Position numbers and translations under genes: made by a program
NCBI GenBank assembly: GCA_021234155.1
Contig: JAJEKV010000032.1
Span: 11,102,099 to 11,166,098 of the forward strand
DNA: 64,000 nucleotides
Source of the DNA: Isoetes taiwanensis
Lineage: Eukaryota; Streptophyta; Lycopodiopsida; Isoetales; Isoetaceae
Reading direction: 5' to 3'
Shown: positions 45,495-56,740 of the stretch, piece by piece
Numbering within the stretch: the first letter of the stretch is position 1
How the letters are laid out: the number at the start of each line of letters is the position of its first letter
The notes under the pieces: model-generated
The model's database searches: none
The model's input: the letters and a program-made list of their open reading frames with translations, nothing else
Told to the model about the DNA's origin: nothing

Positions 45495-45525
45495 TTATAG
45501 AATAGAATAGAATAGAATAGAGATT
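45495..45525 (+). repeat. AGAAT pentanucleotide microsatellite
   Basis: Five copies of AATAG/TAGAA at the point where LINE homology ends. Confidence 0.7.
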
Positions 45526-45599
45526 ATTGTCCCTTGTGCCCTAAGGCCCCTGGACTGATGTAGCATGGGCGAGCTCCCAAGAGGGTGCTACTAGCACAT

Positions 45600-45910
45600 C
45601 ACGCTGGTATATTGTAGTGGGTCAAATTATGAACCCTCAGCTTTTGGTGCACCAGAGCTCTTATATGGAAATAGAACACTAGCCGGCGGGTTGTACCCGC
45701 TCTATCCTGGTGGTCAGTCGGAGGTTCCTCACTGTCCCGACACTTAGCTCCTTTCCTTTATTTCTACAATTATCGTGCATAGTCTTGGTGCCCCAATAGT
45801 GGTGCCCAACTGCAATAAAGTTGCATTGACCTGGGCTACAATAGTGACGCCGATTACTATCAGGATTAAAAAAAACCCCGCCCCAAAGGGTTTTCGAGGA
45901 AAAAACCTTA
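45600..45910 (+). repeat. Retroelement 3'-UTR-like segment
   Basis: CTATCCTGGTGGTCAGTCGGAGG...CTGTCCCG is a diverged copy of the CGCTATCCTGGTATACGGCG block at 47170 and of the block at 57525. It is followed by AACCCCGCCCCAAAGGGTTTTCGAGG at 45868, a low-complexity hairpin often found in plant LINE tails. Confidence 0.45.
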
Positions 45911-45939
45911 ATAGCAATGGGCTCACTAATGTACAGTAT

Positions 45940-46080
45940 TATTATCAGATCCTTTTTCTGTCATTCTGGATTTTGGATTTTTTCCCGCTGCCACATCCTT
46001 TTCCATCGTGTGGATTTTAGATTCCCCGCTGCCATTCATCCTTTTTACATCATTCTGGATTTTGGATTTTTTCCATCTGC
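45940..46080 (+). repeat. ~55 bp tandem repeats
   Basis: CATTCTGGATTTTGGATTTTTTCC appears at 45960 and 46050 with a diverged copy (CGTGTGGATTTTAGATTCC) at 46006, separated by GCTGCCA...CATCCTTTT. Confidence 0.7.
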
Positions 46081-46272
46081 TGCTCTTCCAAAATCTGCCA
46101 TAGCTATCATGTTTTTCTCCTTCTGTATTGTTGCTTTGAAGAGCTTCCTGCAAGAAGCCTAAGATCGTTACAGAAGCCGATGGATGCCTTTGTGGATTTT
46201 TCTACTAACTGTCTAAATGTCCAATTCGTCCACAACACAGATGAGCATTATTGTTAGGCTGCAAAAACCTTA
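46078..46272 (+). repeat. 195 bp direct repeat, copy 1
   Basis: CTGCTCTTCCAAAATCTGCC to GGCTGCAAAAACC; about 90 percent like 47288-47488. The right copy is contiguous with the AXR1 retropseudogene, so this is probably a duplicated piece of that retrocopy's 3' part. Confidence 0.7.
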
Positions 46273-47287
46273 AACTAAACTGATTAGAACTGATTAGAGC
46301 TCCATTCCGGAGCTATGAATATGTAGTGATTACTGGCAACATAACATCACGCATCCAAAGGTCCGTGTTTATAACCCATCTTGAAATATTCTAACTACAC
46401 TATGTTAGCACAATCCACCAGCTTATGTAGTCACTGCCTAATAGTTCAGATTTATATTAGTATAAAGCGTCTAAAGAACCTTCCTAATTTCATACATAGC
46501 ATGCATATACTATGCTGATAAAACTGATGCATTGTGCAGAGAAACTGTCCAATTTCATAGCTTACAACAACAGATCTATATTTATAGCTAATGATAATAA
46601 AGAATGAAAAGATCAATCATCCAGATTATGCAGATAATGGTATCACCCTTCCCTTGTTTTGTGTGCTACTAGATATTCAATTCAAATGAAAGAACCTGAT
46701 TAGATGAACGTCATCATCTTCGAGTTTTTGAAGGCCTGCAGCATAATTGATTGTGTTATTCCCCGCTCCACTTTGTTGAACATTCTGCAGTTGGCAAAAC
46801 TTCTTGTAGAGCCCCAAACAGGGGTTTTGATTACTCTATAGATGTCTTCACATAAGCTGCAACACATCGTCAAGCACTTGATGTAAGAGCACTTGTAAGC
46901 TATTATTTATTAAAGCCTTTAGGCCTTCCTTCAGTCATTTTGGTGATCCGGCCCTCGCTATCCGGCCTACCGGGAGGGGGAGGGGGAAGGGGGGTTAGAC
47001 CCCTCAACAAAACGTATCCCAGTCTCCTTTTTACTACAAATACCACACTTATATACATATGCATTGTGTCCTTTCATGCTGGCTGTTATTCTATGGTGGA
47101 CAAAAGTTTGTTGTCCTCGTGATGGTTTCGAGTTTATGGTGCTCCGGATTACCAGTTGGTGGGTCCAACCCTCGCTATCCTGGTATACGGCGGAGGCTGA
47201 GCCTCTCTGTCCCGTAACTTAGTCCGTCCACTTTTTACTCAAATGAATTTGCCTTGCATGTGCAGCCCCTAGCCTCTGCTGTATTCC
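46273..47287. other. Intergenic with repeat block at 46935-47240
   Basis: 46935-47240 contains CCCTCGCTATCCGGCC, a G-rich run GGGAGGGGGAGGGGGAAGGG and CCCTCGCTATCCTGGTATAC. It is a relative of the repeat at 57300-57620. The G-rich run could form a G-quadruplex on the plus strand. No gene. Confidence 0.5.
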
Positions 47288-47488
47288 CTAATTTGTTGCT
47301 CTTCCAAAATCTACCATAGCTATCATGTTTTTCTCTTTTTTTGTTGTTGCTTTGAAGAGCTTCCTACAAAAAGCCTAAGATCGTTGCAGAAGCTGATGAA
47401 TGCCTTTGTGGATTTTCATACTAACTGTCTAAATGTCCAACTCGTCCACAACACAGATGAGCACTATCGTTAGGCTGCAAAAACCCTT
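47288..47488 (+). repeat. 195 bp direct repeat, copy 2
   Basis: Matches 46078-46272. On the minus strand it directly continues the AXR1-like frame; one frame reads STKAFISFCNDLRLF, which faintly resembles the AXR1 segment before its C-terminal domain. Confidence 0.6.
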
Positions 47489-48560
47489 TCATATCAGATT
47501 GTTCAAGCTGCGAGAACTGGAAGTTCATCTTCTGCAAGCGTATGTAATAATCCGTGAATGAGTGCATATCAGGTATAGCACCATCAAGAGGAAGCTCACC
47601 ATCACCTTCATTCCGTGTGAATCTCTTTAGAGCTGCTACTAATACACAAAAAATCTGTTGATCTACAATCAACTTCCACTGCATCATCATCTAACAATGA
47701 CTGCAACTCAGAGCCTATTTTTTGGTGGTGCCCAAACTCTAAAGGCAGATGCAAGTGCCTCTTTGTAGTTATCCTCACCATCAGACTTCTTTTTCGAAGT
47801 CATGCTGGCTTTAAATTGATCCATTTCCTTCCTAGTCGCTGGAAGCAAATTTTCATGAAAAGCTTTCCATTCTTCTGCAACTTTAATCAAGACAGCTGCA
47901 AATGGGATATGCTTATGTGCTAGCAAGTCTTCTGTATTAATGTCGAACTCTTCAACCAGTTGCTTGAGCTCTGGCCATGGCTTATGCAGCCTTAAATCAT
48001 CCATAACATTGTCAGGCTTTGACTCGATAATATGATGCTCCTTGACACTCACCCTGACAAATCCTATTAATCCATATGATCTGGCAACAACAAAGGGAAC
48101 ACCATAACTTCTATAAATGGCGTCCAACTTGACCACAACATCCTCTGCTATCTGGGTAGCAATAACTAGACTAAACTTTGAGAAAAATGGGGGATCAGGA
48201 TTAACTACTAACTCAGGAGCAGCAACCACATGCTCCGCTTCAACTGCATCCTTCATCTCTTTCAACCTAGCACAAACAGTAATAGCCCGAGACTTGCCTC
48301 GATCCTCCTCTTCCACCATAAAATTAGACCCTAAGTCTTCTATCTCTACACTAGAATCATCAAGAACAGTGAAATGACCTTTTCCAAAGCTGCTTGACCA
48401 TGTTCGCCCCAAATTCGAATCTGCCGATCATATTTGACATTGCGCTGCTGATGGGCCATATTGCCATAGTGACGTCTGGATCTCTCCTGCTGTTCCAAAT
48501 CTGGTGCTCCCAATCTGGCGCTCCCATTGATGGCGCTCCCAATCTGGCGCTCCAGCAGCA
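47480..48560 (-). pseudogene. AXR1: AXR1 (NEDD8-activating E1 subunit) retropseudogene
   Basis: From 48450 down the minus strand reads VKYDRQIRIWGEHGQAALEK, the conserved start of the E1 adenylation domain. It then jumps to GHFTVLDDSSVEIEDLGSNF. The ~25 residues normally between (the CLLNCGPTG-type ATP-binding glycine motif) are deleted and the frame changes. Next come RSYGLIGFVRVSVKEHHI, ESKPDNVMDDLRLHKPWPEL, HKHIPFAAVLIKVAEEW and EDNYKEALASAFRVWAP, all diagnostic of AXR1. After a stop near 47710 another frame gives VLVAALKRFTRNEGDGELP and IPDMHSFTDYYIRLQK. Nearly 1 kb is collinear with the protein and without introns, while plant AXR1 genes have many, so it is a processed copy. AXR1 works with ECR1 to activate RUB/NEDD8 for cullins; this copy cannot. 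Confidence 0.85.
48470..48560 (+). repeat. CAATCTGGCGCTCC short tandem repeats
   Basis: CAATCTGGCGCTCC at about 48508 and 48540, with related CCAAATCTGGTGCTCC and CCATTGATGGCGCTCC units, at the 5' end of the AXR1 retrocopy. Confidence 0.7.
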
Positions 48561-48619
48561 AAAGACTGCATATACCTAGCTTGGCAGCGGCCATGTTGCC
48601 TAGCGACAAGAGCTCGGTG

Positions 48620-49380
48620 CTCCAAGCTCGAAGGTCAAGCTCGAATATAAAGCTTTTAAAGCTCGTATTATATGCTCGTATTAAAGCTTTTACTGCTCAA
48701 TGGCAAATTATACAATGCATAAAGGGCAAAGAGACAAAAAAACCCAAGTACCTTTTGGCCCTTGTAGGATTACCAAGCTTATTGCTAATTTCTACTTGTT
48801 TGGCTGCAGGTACATGGTTTTTTTTCTTATTGTGAAACTTTTGCTATTATGAGATGTTTTTGCTCAACTAGGTATATATATCAAGATCCAAGTACCAGAA
48901 TTTTATCCCTGATCTAAGGAGATGGACTGCAATGTCTGAAAACTAGCTGTATACATGTCAAAGATGCATAAAACTTATGTGCTGCTCATCCAGAACTTAT
49001 GTTTTAAATGACAAATGCAATAAAGAAAGTTCTCCTTTTTCTGGATTGCACATAACCTTGTAAGCATTAGTTGTTAGAATATAAAAAGGCAATACATGGA
49101 AAGTATTTCTCATAAAACAGGTTTCTTTATAAAGATGTAACTTTCATTGATTAATGAAAAGGTTTTGCGTACAAAAAAATCTCTCTAGTAGAAGGCACTC
49201 TAAGCCTAAAGAGATAAAAAAGAAATTTACTGGACAGAAGGATGCATGTTTAAGAATAACATTCCTTTATGAAATTTGTACGTGAATTTTTAACATGCAG
49301 ATAATCCTGCAAAAGATAGATAGATAGATAGGTAAGTAGGCCATGCATGTGAACATAAAGTGGAACATAAGTCCAAAAAG
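48620..49380. other. Intergenic, no gene seen
   Basis: AT-rich. A TAGA microsatellite (AGATAGATAGATAGATAGG) lies at about 49315. The phrases AAGCTCGAA and AAAGCTTTTA recur at 48627-48690. Confidence 0.4.
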
Positions 49381-49389
49381 AAAGTAGAG

Positions 49390-49810
49390 TTAAAAAAGAA
49401 ATACATTATTAAAGTTATAAAACTTGTTGACCATACTGCTATTATGGCCGTAAGTAAAAAAAACATGAGTACTGGCAATAATACTATTTATGATCTCTAC
49501 TCTTCCTGCAAGGGATAGAGTATTGGAGTATTGTTGAATTTTCCCTTCATCTTGTTCACAATTGGCTCCCATAGCCCTGGAAGATTCATATTGGTTGCAA
49601 GAGGTAGGCCAAGTAATTTGGTGGCAGTAGAATAACCTGCAACTTTGATTCCACATAATGCATTGCTTTTAGAGTCCATCACAATAGTGCATTTCTCTTT
49701 ATTTAGAATCACCCGTGAAGCTTTGTCAAATAGGTCCATAGCATTGAGGAAAGTGGGGGAGACTTTTTCAGCATTTCTCCCACTTCTTCCAGGAAAAGAG
49801 TTATTAGTAT
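49390..49810 (-). pseudogene. LINE reverse-transcriptase C-terminal piece, minus strand
   Basis: From 49739 down: MDLFDKASRVILNKEKCTIV, then YSTATKLLGLPLATNMN and LWEPIVNKMKGKFNNT, then in another frame LSLAGRVEIINSIIASTHVF. This is the order after the YADD motif in plant L1-type RTs (F.kaSG..iN..Ks, YLG.pl, ....kl..W......SlaGR..LinsVl). It is a truncated fragment, head-to-head with the plus-strand LINE beginning at 49820. Confidence 0.7.
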
Positions 49811-49819
49811 AGCAATGTT

Positions 49820-51400
49820 ATGGAGAAAATTGTGTTCAGTAAGATATCATGCAAGGTGTCGGTGGATAGAAGGCAAACGCTACAACTTTCACTTACTAGG
49901 CAAGCTCTTGAGGAAGCTTGTCGCGCATTGGCCCCTTATAAATGCCCAGGTCTGGATGTCATTCCCATAGAGTTCTTCCAGAAATATTGGGAATGGTTAG
50001 GGGACTCGGTGTTGCAAGCTTATCAAGATCTGCTCAGGGCAGAGCCGTTAGACCATAGACTTAATACTGGATGCATCTCGCTGATTCCAAAGGTGAAGGA
50101 TCCATCTACCATTTCTGACTGGCATCCAATTACGTTACTGTTTGCTGTGTCCAAGATAATTGCCAAGGCCCTATCTCCCAGACTTCAAGTCGTCTTGATG
50201 GATGCTATCTGTCCTATGCAATCTGGCTTCATCCGTGGCACACATTTTCTCAATAATGCGACGACAGCATTTGAGGGCATTCATTGGGCACGCAAAATAG
50301 GTCGGCAGATAGTGTATTTAAAACTGGATTTTGCAAGGCCTATGATAGTGTCTATTGGGACTTTCTGAAGAGGATGATGTTAGCCTTTGGGTGTAGCGAG
50401 AGTTTCACAGCTGTGGCTCTGAAACTCCTTATGTCTGCTAGAGCCACCGTCCTCTGTCATGGCGAGTCTTCGTCGAGCTTCAGGGTGGGACATGGAGTTT
50501 GCCAAGGTTGCCTTACTTATTCACCATTGTCGCAAAAGCCCTTTCTCAGTTGTTGAACTCTGAGGTGGATGTGGGTATCATAGAGGGGTTGAGGATGGCG
50601 ATGGATCGCAACAGATTGGAAGTCAGTATGCCAATAGTTCCTTTCTTTTCTTCAAGGCCGATGAGATGAATTTATTGAACACGAAAGAACTTTTGGACAT
50701 ATTCTCTATCGCCTCAGGCTGTCTGATGAACTGGACGAAGTGTTCTGCGTTGTGGCCGTCAGCAGAGCCCATGCCTGCCCTATTGTCGTACTTCCCTTGG
50801 TGAATGCAGCCGTAGGGTAGATGTTGTAGGCTCTTGGGTATCCCATTTGGCATCGACATTTCTGCTGCAAGCATTTGGAGGATATTTTGATAGGCTTGCA
50901 TCGACACCTCAATTGGTGGAAATGTAGAAAACTCCCCATGGTTGGCAGAATTACAGTAGCGAAGTTTGTCTTATGCTCCACACATATTTATATGATGTCT
51001 ATCATCCTCGCTCCAGAGAGCAAGATCCGAGAAATTTCCTCCATGGTCTGTAACTTCGTCTGGGGAGGTAATGAGGAAGGGGCAGTTGTTAAGGTTGCAT
51101 GGTGGAAATGTGTGCGGCCCAAAGCTGCGTTAGGCCTGGGGATCTTAGGCTTTTCTCTCCATAGCAAGGTCCTGATTTTCAAATTTATTTTTGCAATCCT
51201 CATAAGCTTGACTTGCCTGGCATGGTCCCTACTTCATCAGTCTCTGTCTCATTCGGTAGTTTTTCATAAGCCTGTTGTCCCTGTACAGTTTTCCCGGGTG
51301 CTATTCGTGGATATTAAGCCATATGTCAATGCCTCTCCCTTTCTGAAGGGGCTTCTATGAGCCTAGGAGCAGGTTCGCGTGTTGTTTGAGATTGACGCAT
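49820..51400 (+). pseudogene. L1-type LINE reverse transcriptase, decayed
   Basis: 49832-50368 reads ALAPYKCPGLDVIPIEFFQK (KaPGpDGip.efyk), LNTGCISLIPKVKDP, QSGFIRGTHFLNN and IVYLKLDFA. The frame shifts and 50350-50556 gives AYDSVYWDFLKRMMLAFGC, then FRVGHGVCQGC. The YADD box appears as FLFFKADEMN near 50650, so the first catalytic Asp is damaged. SGCLMNWTKCSALWPS follows, and after another shift 50875-51360 gives the RVT-zinc-binding approach region (LPMVGRITVAKFVLCSTHIY, FVWGGNEEGAVVKVAWWK). The several frameshifts and stops make it inactive. Only the last part is in one long frame. Confidence 0.8.
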
Positions 51401-52430
51401 CGACTTGTATCCAATTGACGTCATTGCCATGGTGGATCCCTCTCACCCCCGATGCATTACCCTCGGTATTGGCATCATATGTTGATCCTCGAGTTTAGCG
51501 CAGGTGGACACAACAGGGGGTTTCGTCAGTGGCAAGAACCTTGTTACGTTTTGGATCATGTATTATATATTACTACTAGCAAATCCAACCCAACATTACT
51601 GGACTAAGGTTGGAAAACTATTAACAATTATGCTTCTTCTAAGAAGAAAGCAAACAATAAAATTACTCTGTTGAGTCCATATGCAAATCATCCTTGAGGA
51701 AAACATTAACAGCCACCATGATGAGCCCAATCTTCCCTCGACAAAAGTATACTATGGATATTGCAATTGTATCCAAAGAAATTTCCATCCTAGCCAATTA
51801 CTATATATTTTCAAGCATGACATACTTTTCATGCATAACATAGATTGCAGATATTCCTACCGTAGTAGCATTGTTGTAATTCATGAAAACATTCCAATGT
51901 CAAACATTTCTGCAAGGGATCCTTGGCACTAAGAAGAGCATCCTAGAAGGATTTTATGGAAGCTAGGGCGGCATGAAATGCAGTAGAGCGAGAAGAAGAG
52001 CCGAACATCATCTTTTCCTCTCAAATCAAATCTTGCTCTTTCTCTCCGATTCATCATGGTCGGATTCCCTCCATGATGCTGTCATAGCTAAAGGAGGAAA
52101 AGGACCAAGGGCAAAAACATTATAAAAGGTAGAGTTAAACGTGGATCAAATTTGGGTAGAACCTAGGCTATCGTGGAGATAAAGCTGGCTGTCCAATCAA
52201 GGGCAGCATCAAACTTCAAGACGTACGTTATAAATTTATAGTTTATAAATATATGATTTGTTTGGTTGAAAAAGGAACAAAAAATTAGTGCATAGGAATG
52301 ACGAGGAGTTGAACAAGATAAAATGTGACCTAAGTGAGACAAGGAGTTGAACAGAGATGGTCATAAGTGGAATAGTTAAACTTCGAAAGTCTATTCAGTT
52401 AAAGATTCCAATTGTGATACTTCTGTTCAT
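51400..52430. other. Intergenic, no gene seen
   Basis: Short spurious frames only. A possible A-rich or LINE 3' end could not be placed. Confidence 0.35.
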
Positions 52431-52690
52431 GTGGTCAAGGATCCGTTGAGAGACCAAATAAGTAAGTTTGACAAGGTTGAAGAATCCAGATGGAGAGGTC
52501 AACGAGCAATGAACAAGAATGAACAGAGATAGTCATAAGTGGAATAGTTAAACTCGAAAGTCTAGTCAGTTGAAGATTGCAATTATGATACGTAAACTGT
52601 TGAGAGACCAAAGAGGTAAGTTTGACTAGGTTGAAGAATCCAGAGGCAGGGGTCAATGAGCAATTCGCACGTGGTGGATGAGCTGGATGC
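52345..52690 (+). repeat. ~175 bp tandem duplication upstream of RING-H2 copy B
   Basis: ACAGAGATGGTCATAAGTGG (52352) repeats as ACAGAGATAGTCATAAGTGG (52522), and GTTGAGAGACCAAATAAGTAAG (52445) repeats as GTTGAGAGACCAAAGAGGTAAG (52600). The left duplicate (32690 side) has only one such unit, so this arose after the segmental duplication. Confidence 0.75.
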
Positions 52691-52738
52691 TTGACTGGAA
52701 AATGGAGATGGAGACAACCCCATCATGGTATCTAGGCT

Positions 52739-52739
52739 T

Positions 52740-52763
<24 letters not shown>
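52739..52763 (+). repeat. Poly(T) tract
   Basis: About 25 T in a row between the duplicated upstream block and the RING-H2 5' flank. Absent from the other copy, so it was probably inserted with a small retroposon end on the minus strand. Confidence 0.7.
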
Positions 52764-52770
<7 letters not shown>

Positions 52771-53000
52771 TGGACGTATCATAGTGAGACAAGCAAGAGG
52801 AAGAAAGGTCAAGGAAGGTGTGCACATAATTGTGAATGAGCTTTTGAACGCATTGACAAATAAATGTAGTTTCGTCGAAAATAAACCCACGTTCCAAATG
52901 TGCCGGAAAAAAGTTGAGGCCCAAATAAATCCCCTGCCATCCCCATACCAAATCAGATCAAACATCTCGACCCAATCCTTGCAGCACAAACCCGATACTC

Positions 53001-53498
53001 ATGGCTCAATTCACGAGCACTGATCTGCATAAAATTCTTGTACAGACAGTCACAATTCTTGCAGCATTCATGGATTTGTTGGATCGCATTGCCAGATTTT
53101 GGGGTCTCAGAAAAATACCGGAAGCAGAGATTGTGTGCTCAGATTGCGATCTCCAGGACAGCAGTTTTGAGGCGACAATTGAAGAGGTGGAGAGATCGAT
53201 TCCGGTTATAACATTTGGGGGTGAAAGCTGCGCAGAGGAACAGTGCACAGTGTGTTTGAACGAGGTGCAGAAAGGGGAAATTGGGAGGAGAATGCCATTC
53301 TGCAAACATGGGTTTCATAAGGATTGCATTGATGGATGGATTCGCCATAACCACACTACCTGCCCGCTCTGCCGGAGCTCTCTTTTGAGTGAAGAGCTTT
53401 TGCACAGACTCAAGGATATGAGAGATAATGGAGAGATTGAAGAGTGGGTTCTTTCCCTCTACCTTTCTCCTCAAGCCTTCCATTCTTTATCTGCTTGA
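53001..53498 (+). CDS. Small RING-H2 E3 ubiquitin ligase, copy B
   Basis: Intact 165-codon single-exon frame starting MAQFTSTDLHKILVQTVTIL. Hydrophobic segment ~11-30, acidic linker with SSFEATIEEVERSIPVITFG, and RING-H2 ligands C82, C85, C101, H103, H106, C109, C121 and C124 (spacing C-x2-C-x15-C-x-H-x2-H-x2-C-x11-C-x2-C). The C-terminal LHRLKDMRDNGEIEEWVLSL is identical to copy A. Differences from copy A lie mainly in the first 50 residues and the linker, and the coding length differs by three codons. The likely role is E3 ligase activity of the BRH1/XERICO-like group, anchored by the N-terminal segment. Upstream has the 175-bp duplication and poly(T), so its promoter differs from that of copy A. 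Confidence 0.88.
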   Translation: MAQFTSTDLHKILVQTVTILAAFMDLLDRIARFWGLRKIPEAEIVCSDCDLQDSSFEATIEEVERSIPVITFGGESCAEEQCTVCLNEVQKGEIGRRMPFCKHGFHKDCIDGWIRHNHTTCPLCRSSLLSEELLHRLKDMRDNGEIEEWVLSLYLSPQAFHSLSA

Positions 53499-53529
53499 CA
53501 ATTCGTCTGTAATCTAGAACAATTCATCT

Positions 53530-55760
53530 TTAATTTTAATTGGCACAGATTTTTTTGTACATTGCTCATATCGACACTCTGAATTTGCTCTTCAGTTGTG
53601 GACTACCGGATTAACTTCAGTAATACACGTAATTTATCGCGTGCCATTGCAAACATTTACGAACTCCAAGCCATTGGTGATTGGTTATCTTATAATTAAC
53701 TCCTTTGATAGGAATAATAAGCTTTAAATAAACAGATAGAACCATTAACTTTATATCCTCCAGCCACATCCCTGCTACCATAACGAGAGAGGACGATACT
53801 TGAATTTTGACAACTCACCATATAATATTGGCTTCTAGTCCAACGGGTGTCACCTTGTGGAACCTGTCAAAATCACGTGCATTAACGGCATTAACGGGAG
53901 GGGGGCATTTTTTTTACCCATTTTCATTTGTATACTAGAGGTCATAGATAATTTTGGACCTCTTCTAGCTATAAAACCATACGGAAAGGGGTCAAATTTG
54001 CCTATCAGAAACACTTATATTAGGGGTTTTTTGGCTACCCTATGCACACCCTATGCAAGCAGGTGGCATGTCCCATATAAAGAAGGTAGATCCCCGACGC
54101 ACTAGTCCTCCTACCCTTTGAAGACTCTTAATTTGCTCAATCACTTCATTGCTGCCCTCCCATACTTGGGATCCCCCTTTACTTACTTCGCTTAAATACC
54201 AAAAATCTAGTTGCAATGTTGCTAATGTATTGTGTGGTTTAAGATGTAGAATGTTAAAGTTGTTTTCGTTTCCTTCATTTAGCGAAGTGTAATGTTTTAA
54301 GCTTAAGGCTCATCAACGTCTTGTTTTAGGCTTAAATCTGTTGTTTTCTGGTCACAGCTTCGAGATTGGCTATATTTAATATACAAGCATATGGCACAGC
54401 TCCTTGCATAAGATATCGCAGCCTGGGGTTGATTCACATTGGCTTCCTATGATATGTATATTGTACTCGAGATGTGCGTGATGAATAAATGACTCAAGTC
54501 TTTCAATAAACAATTAACATCTTGCTTTGCTCATTAATCGTTATATAACTCCATCTTTGCAAAAAAAATTGATGCTTGTTGATGCATTTTGTCCCTCTAC
54601 CAAATGGGTTTATTTGCTAACTTCTTTTCGTTTCTGGTTCAAATTTTTCAATATCCTTTATGATGATGAATTGGATTTTCCACGATGTAGCAGAATTCTA
54701 GTGGACAAAATTCATACAATTTACTCGTCAGCATGTTAGAACCTCCACTACATTTAGCTTCATAAGGAGGAGCAGACGATTTTTGAAGTGGCCTTAGATC
54801 AACTCTACTTCATACAAATAAGTGAAGCTAAAGGAAGCAATAGATCTGGATATACCTCATAAACTGAAGGCCTTATTGACTATCCGAATAGTATAATTGA
54901 CTCGATGCAACACATCAAAATTTATCTTGAAAGAGAAAATTGATATTCCATACTTCAAAATGGCATAGTGAGACGGCATTGCTTTATCTCTATGCTATCA
55001 TAGATTCCTAGTGATATTATACGTCTCACATGTTTATGACAACATTTTCAAGCGTTTTTCATAATCTGTGGGACCAAAGAGATGTAAATTGCACCTCTTC
55101 ATGAATGGACACATACCACATCATCATGTCCTTTGGCATGGATTGATCATGTGTACAAGCACAATATCATACGTATTTGTTCAAGGAGATTATTCACATA
55201 ATCACAGGGAGATTATTCATATAGTCATTACTGTTAATACACTCCCATAATCTTCACGAACAATGTTCAAGTATTCTTCAGCTTAAGACTTTGTGACTTC
55301 TTCATAATCTGGAGTCTTCTTTGCTCCTTTGTATATTTGCAGCTTTATCAACATAGTAAGTACCATCATAATGTGATCTTCAATAATATGGGTACCATCA
55401 AGTGTGTGTAGTCTTATTCCCCAAACTCAAGTTAGGTGCCATTATGGTTGTGGGCTTACCGTTAACTTCTTAAGATGCTTTACTTGAACTTATCCAAGTT
55501 TTTAGAAGTTTGCAAGGTCAAAATTCCAGGATAACTTCAAAAGCATTCTTCTCAAATCATATGTGCCAATTGCTTATGGCCTTTTCTAACTCCATTTTTA
55601 TCTTGGGAATTTCCAATGAGATCTAGGCTGGGAGTATTCAATCTTAAGTCAACGTCTTTGACTTCAAGGACCTAGAAGAGATATGCATTCCCTATGGAGT
55701 ACCCCCTAGATGTGGTTTATTATATTCTAGATGACCAATAATTCATGGTTCTATGCATCC
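53530..55760. other. 2.2 kb gene-poor stretch
   Basis: I found no coding family, tandem repeat or TIR element here. Short frames at 53857, 54527 and 55068 look random. Confidence 0.4.
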
Positions 55761-55764
55761 AAGT

Positions 55765-56200
55765 TTTTTTTTTGAAGGACGAAAGCCAAAAAGTTTATTA
55801 ATCAGAGAAAAAGTACAAAATTTACATGTCTCATCTAATTGTGTAAGCACACAAAGATGCCACAGGAGCACGAGCCTGGAGCACAATGTACTTACTCCAG
55901 AATAGGAGACTAATGATAAGAATCAATTCGAAGATACTGAATCCAGATGCGTTCCACCAGTTCTGGCTGTCAATATCTTTTTCTGGGCCACTGTAATAAC
56001 ACTGTGTGCAGATGAATAAATGCCCTGAAAGATGTGGTGTCTACGACGCTCCCATATCGATGTGGATGTCTTTTATTTCGTTTGCAGGAATTAAACAGAT
56101 TAGCTTGAGCTCAAGGGCTTCGGATCCTCTTAATCACCAGATGTGGCCACTTTTTTTGATGATACTCTTCATCAGTGGCCAACAAAAATTTGTCAATTAA
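55765..56200 (-). pseudogene. LINE C-terminal end with poly(A), minus strand
   Basis: The minus strand ends with GGCTTTCGTCCTTC followed by A9 (plus strand T9 at 55767-55776), a typical plant LINE tail. Upstream on the minus strand a frame reads MWERRRHHIFQGIYSSAHSV, which resembles the end of L1-type ORF2 (iW.eRn.riF.......v). It is a 5'-truncated insertion with no catalytic part left. Confidence 0.55.
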
Positions 56201-56652
56201 ATGTTTAACTACTTATGTTGGAGCAATCTGTAAGGTGCTCATAATAGTGTGATGGTAATTCTTCAAGGTCAGACCCATTACCTTTATAGTACTCAACTGC
56301 CAAGAGAGAAGGAGCACTAGAAGTTTGAATAACAGAAATAGAGGATGATACGGTGTAATTATTCTCGATGCGAATATCAGAATGAGTGTCATCCGCTAGA
56401 GTGATCTCTTCTTGTATTGGACTTCGATTAATCTGGGGACCATTCAGTATCTCCCCCAGGATTATGTAATATGTACATCTGTTGCTATAGCTCTTGTTGA
56501 TGTTTAGAGCAGCAATATGAGTTTAAGTCCAAACAATGATTGTGGGAATTTAATTCACAATTTATGATTTTAACTTTTTTGTATGAAGTTTTAAAGAGGG
56601 TCTTGCATTAGCACAAGAATTCCTAGAATATTGCACCGCTTTTTTGGAGGAT
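56201..56652. other. Intergenic, no gene seen
   Basis: No recognisable feature before the TIR-like sequence. Confidence 0.35.
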
Positions 56653-56653
56653 T

Positions 56654-56740
56654 TGCACAAGGCCCCCAAAATAGAATCAGTATGACTTTTTTGTAATGAT
56701 TTATTAGTGAAAACCAAATCTTAGAATCAATACGCGTTTG
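56654..56740 (+). mobile_element. Solo end of the ACAAGGCCCCC transposon family
   Basis: CACAAGGCCCCCAAAATAG at 56654 matches the TIR of the 1378-8781 element, and the similarity continues into the subterminal AGTGAAAACCAAATCTTAGA. The inverse end was not found nearby, so this is a truncated copy or a solo end. Confidence 0.5.

Larger units (their letters stand above)
52440..53530 (+). repeat. Segmental duplication B (inverted relative to A)
   Basis: See the matches described for 31440-32690. The 3' flank also matches for a short way (TTCCATTCTTTATCTGCTTG against TTCCATTCTTTGTCTCCTTA). The two copies are ~20 kb apart, in opposite orientation. Confidence 0.75.
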
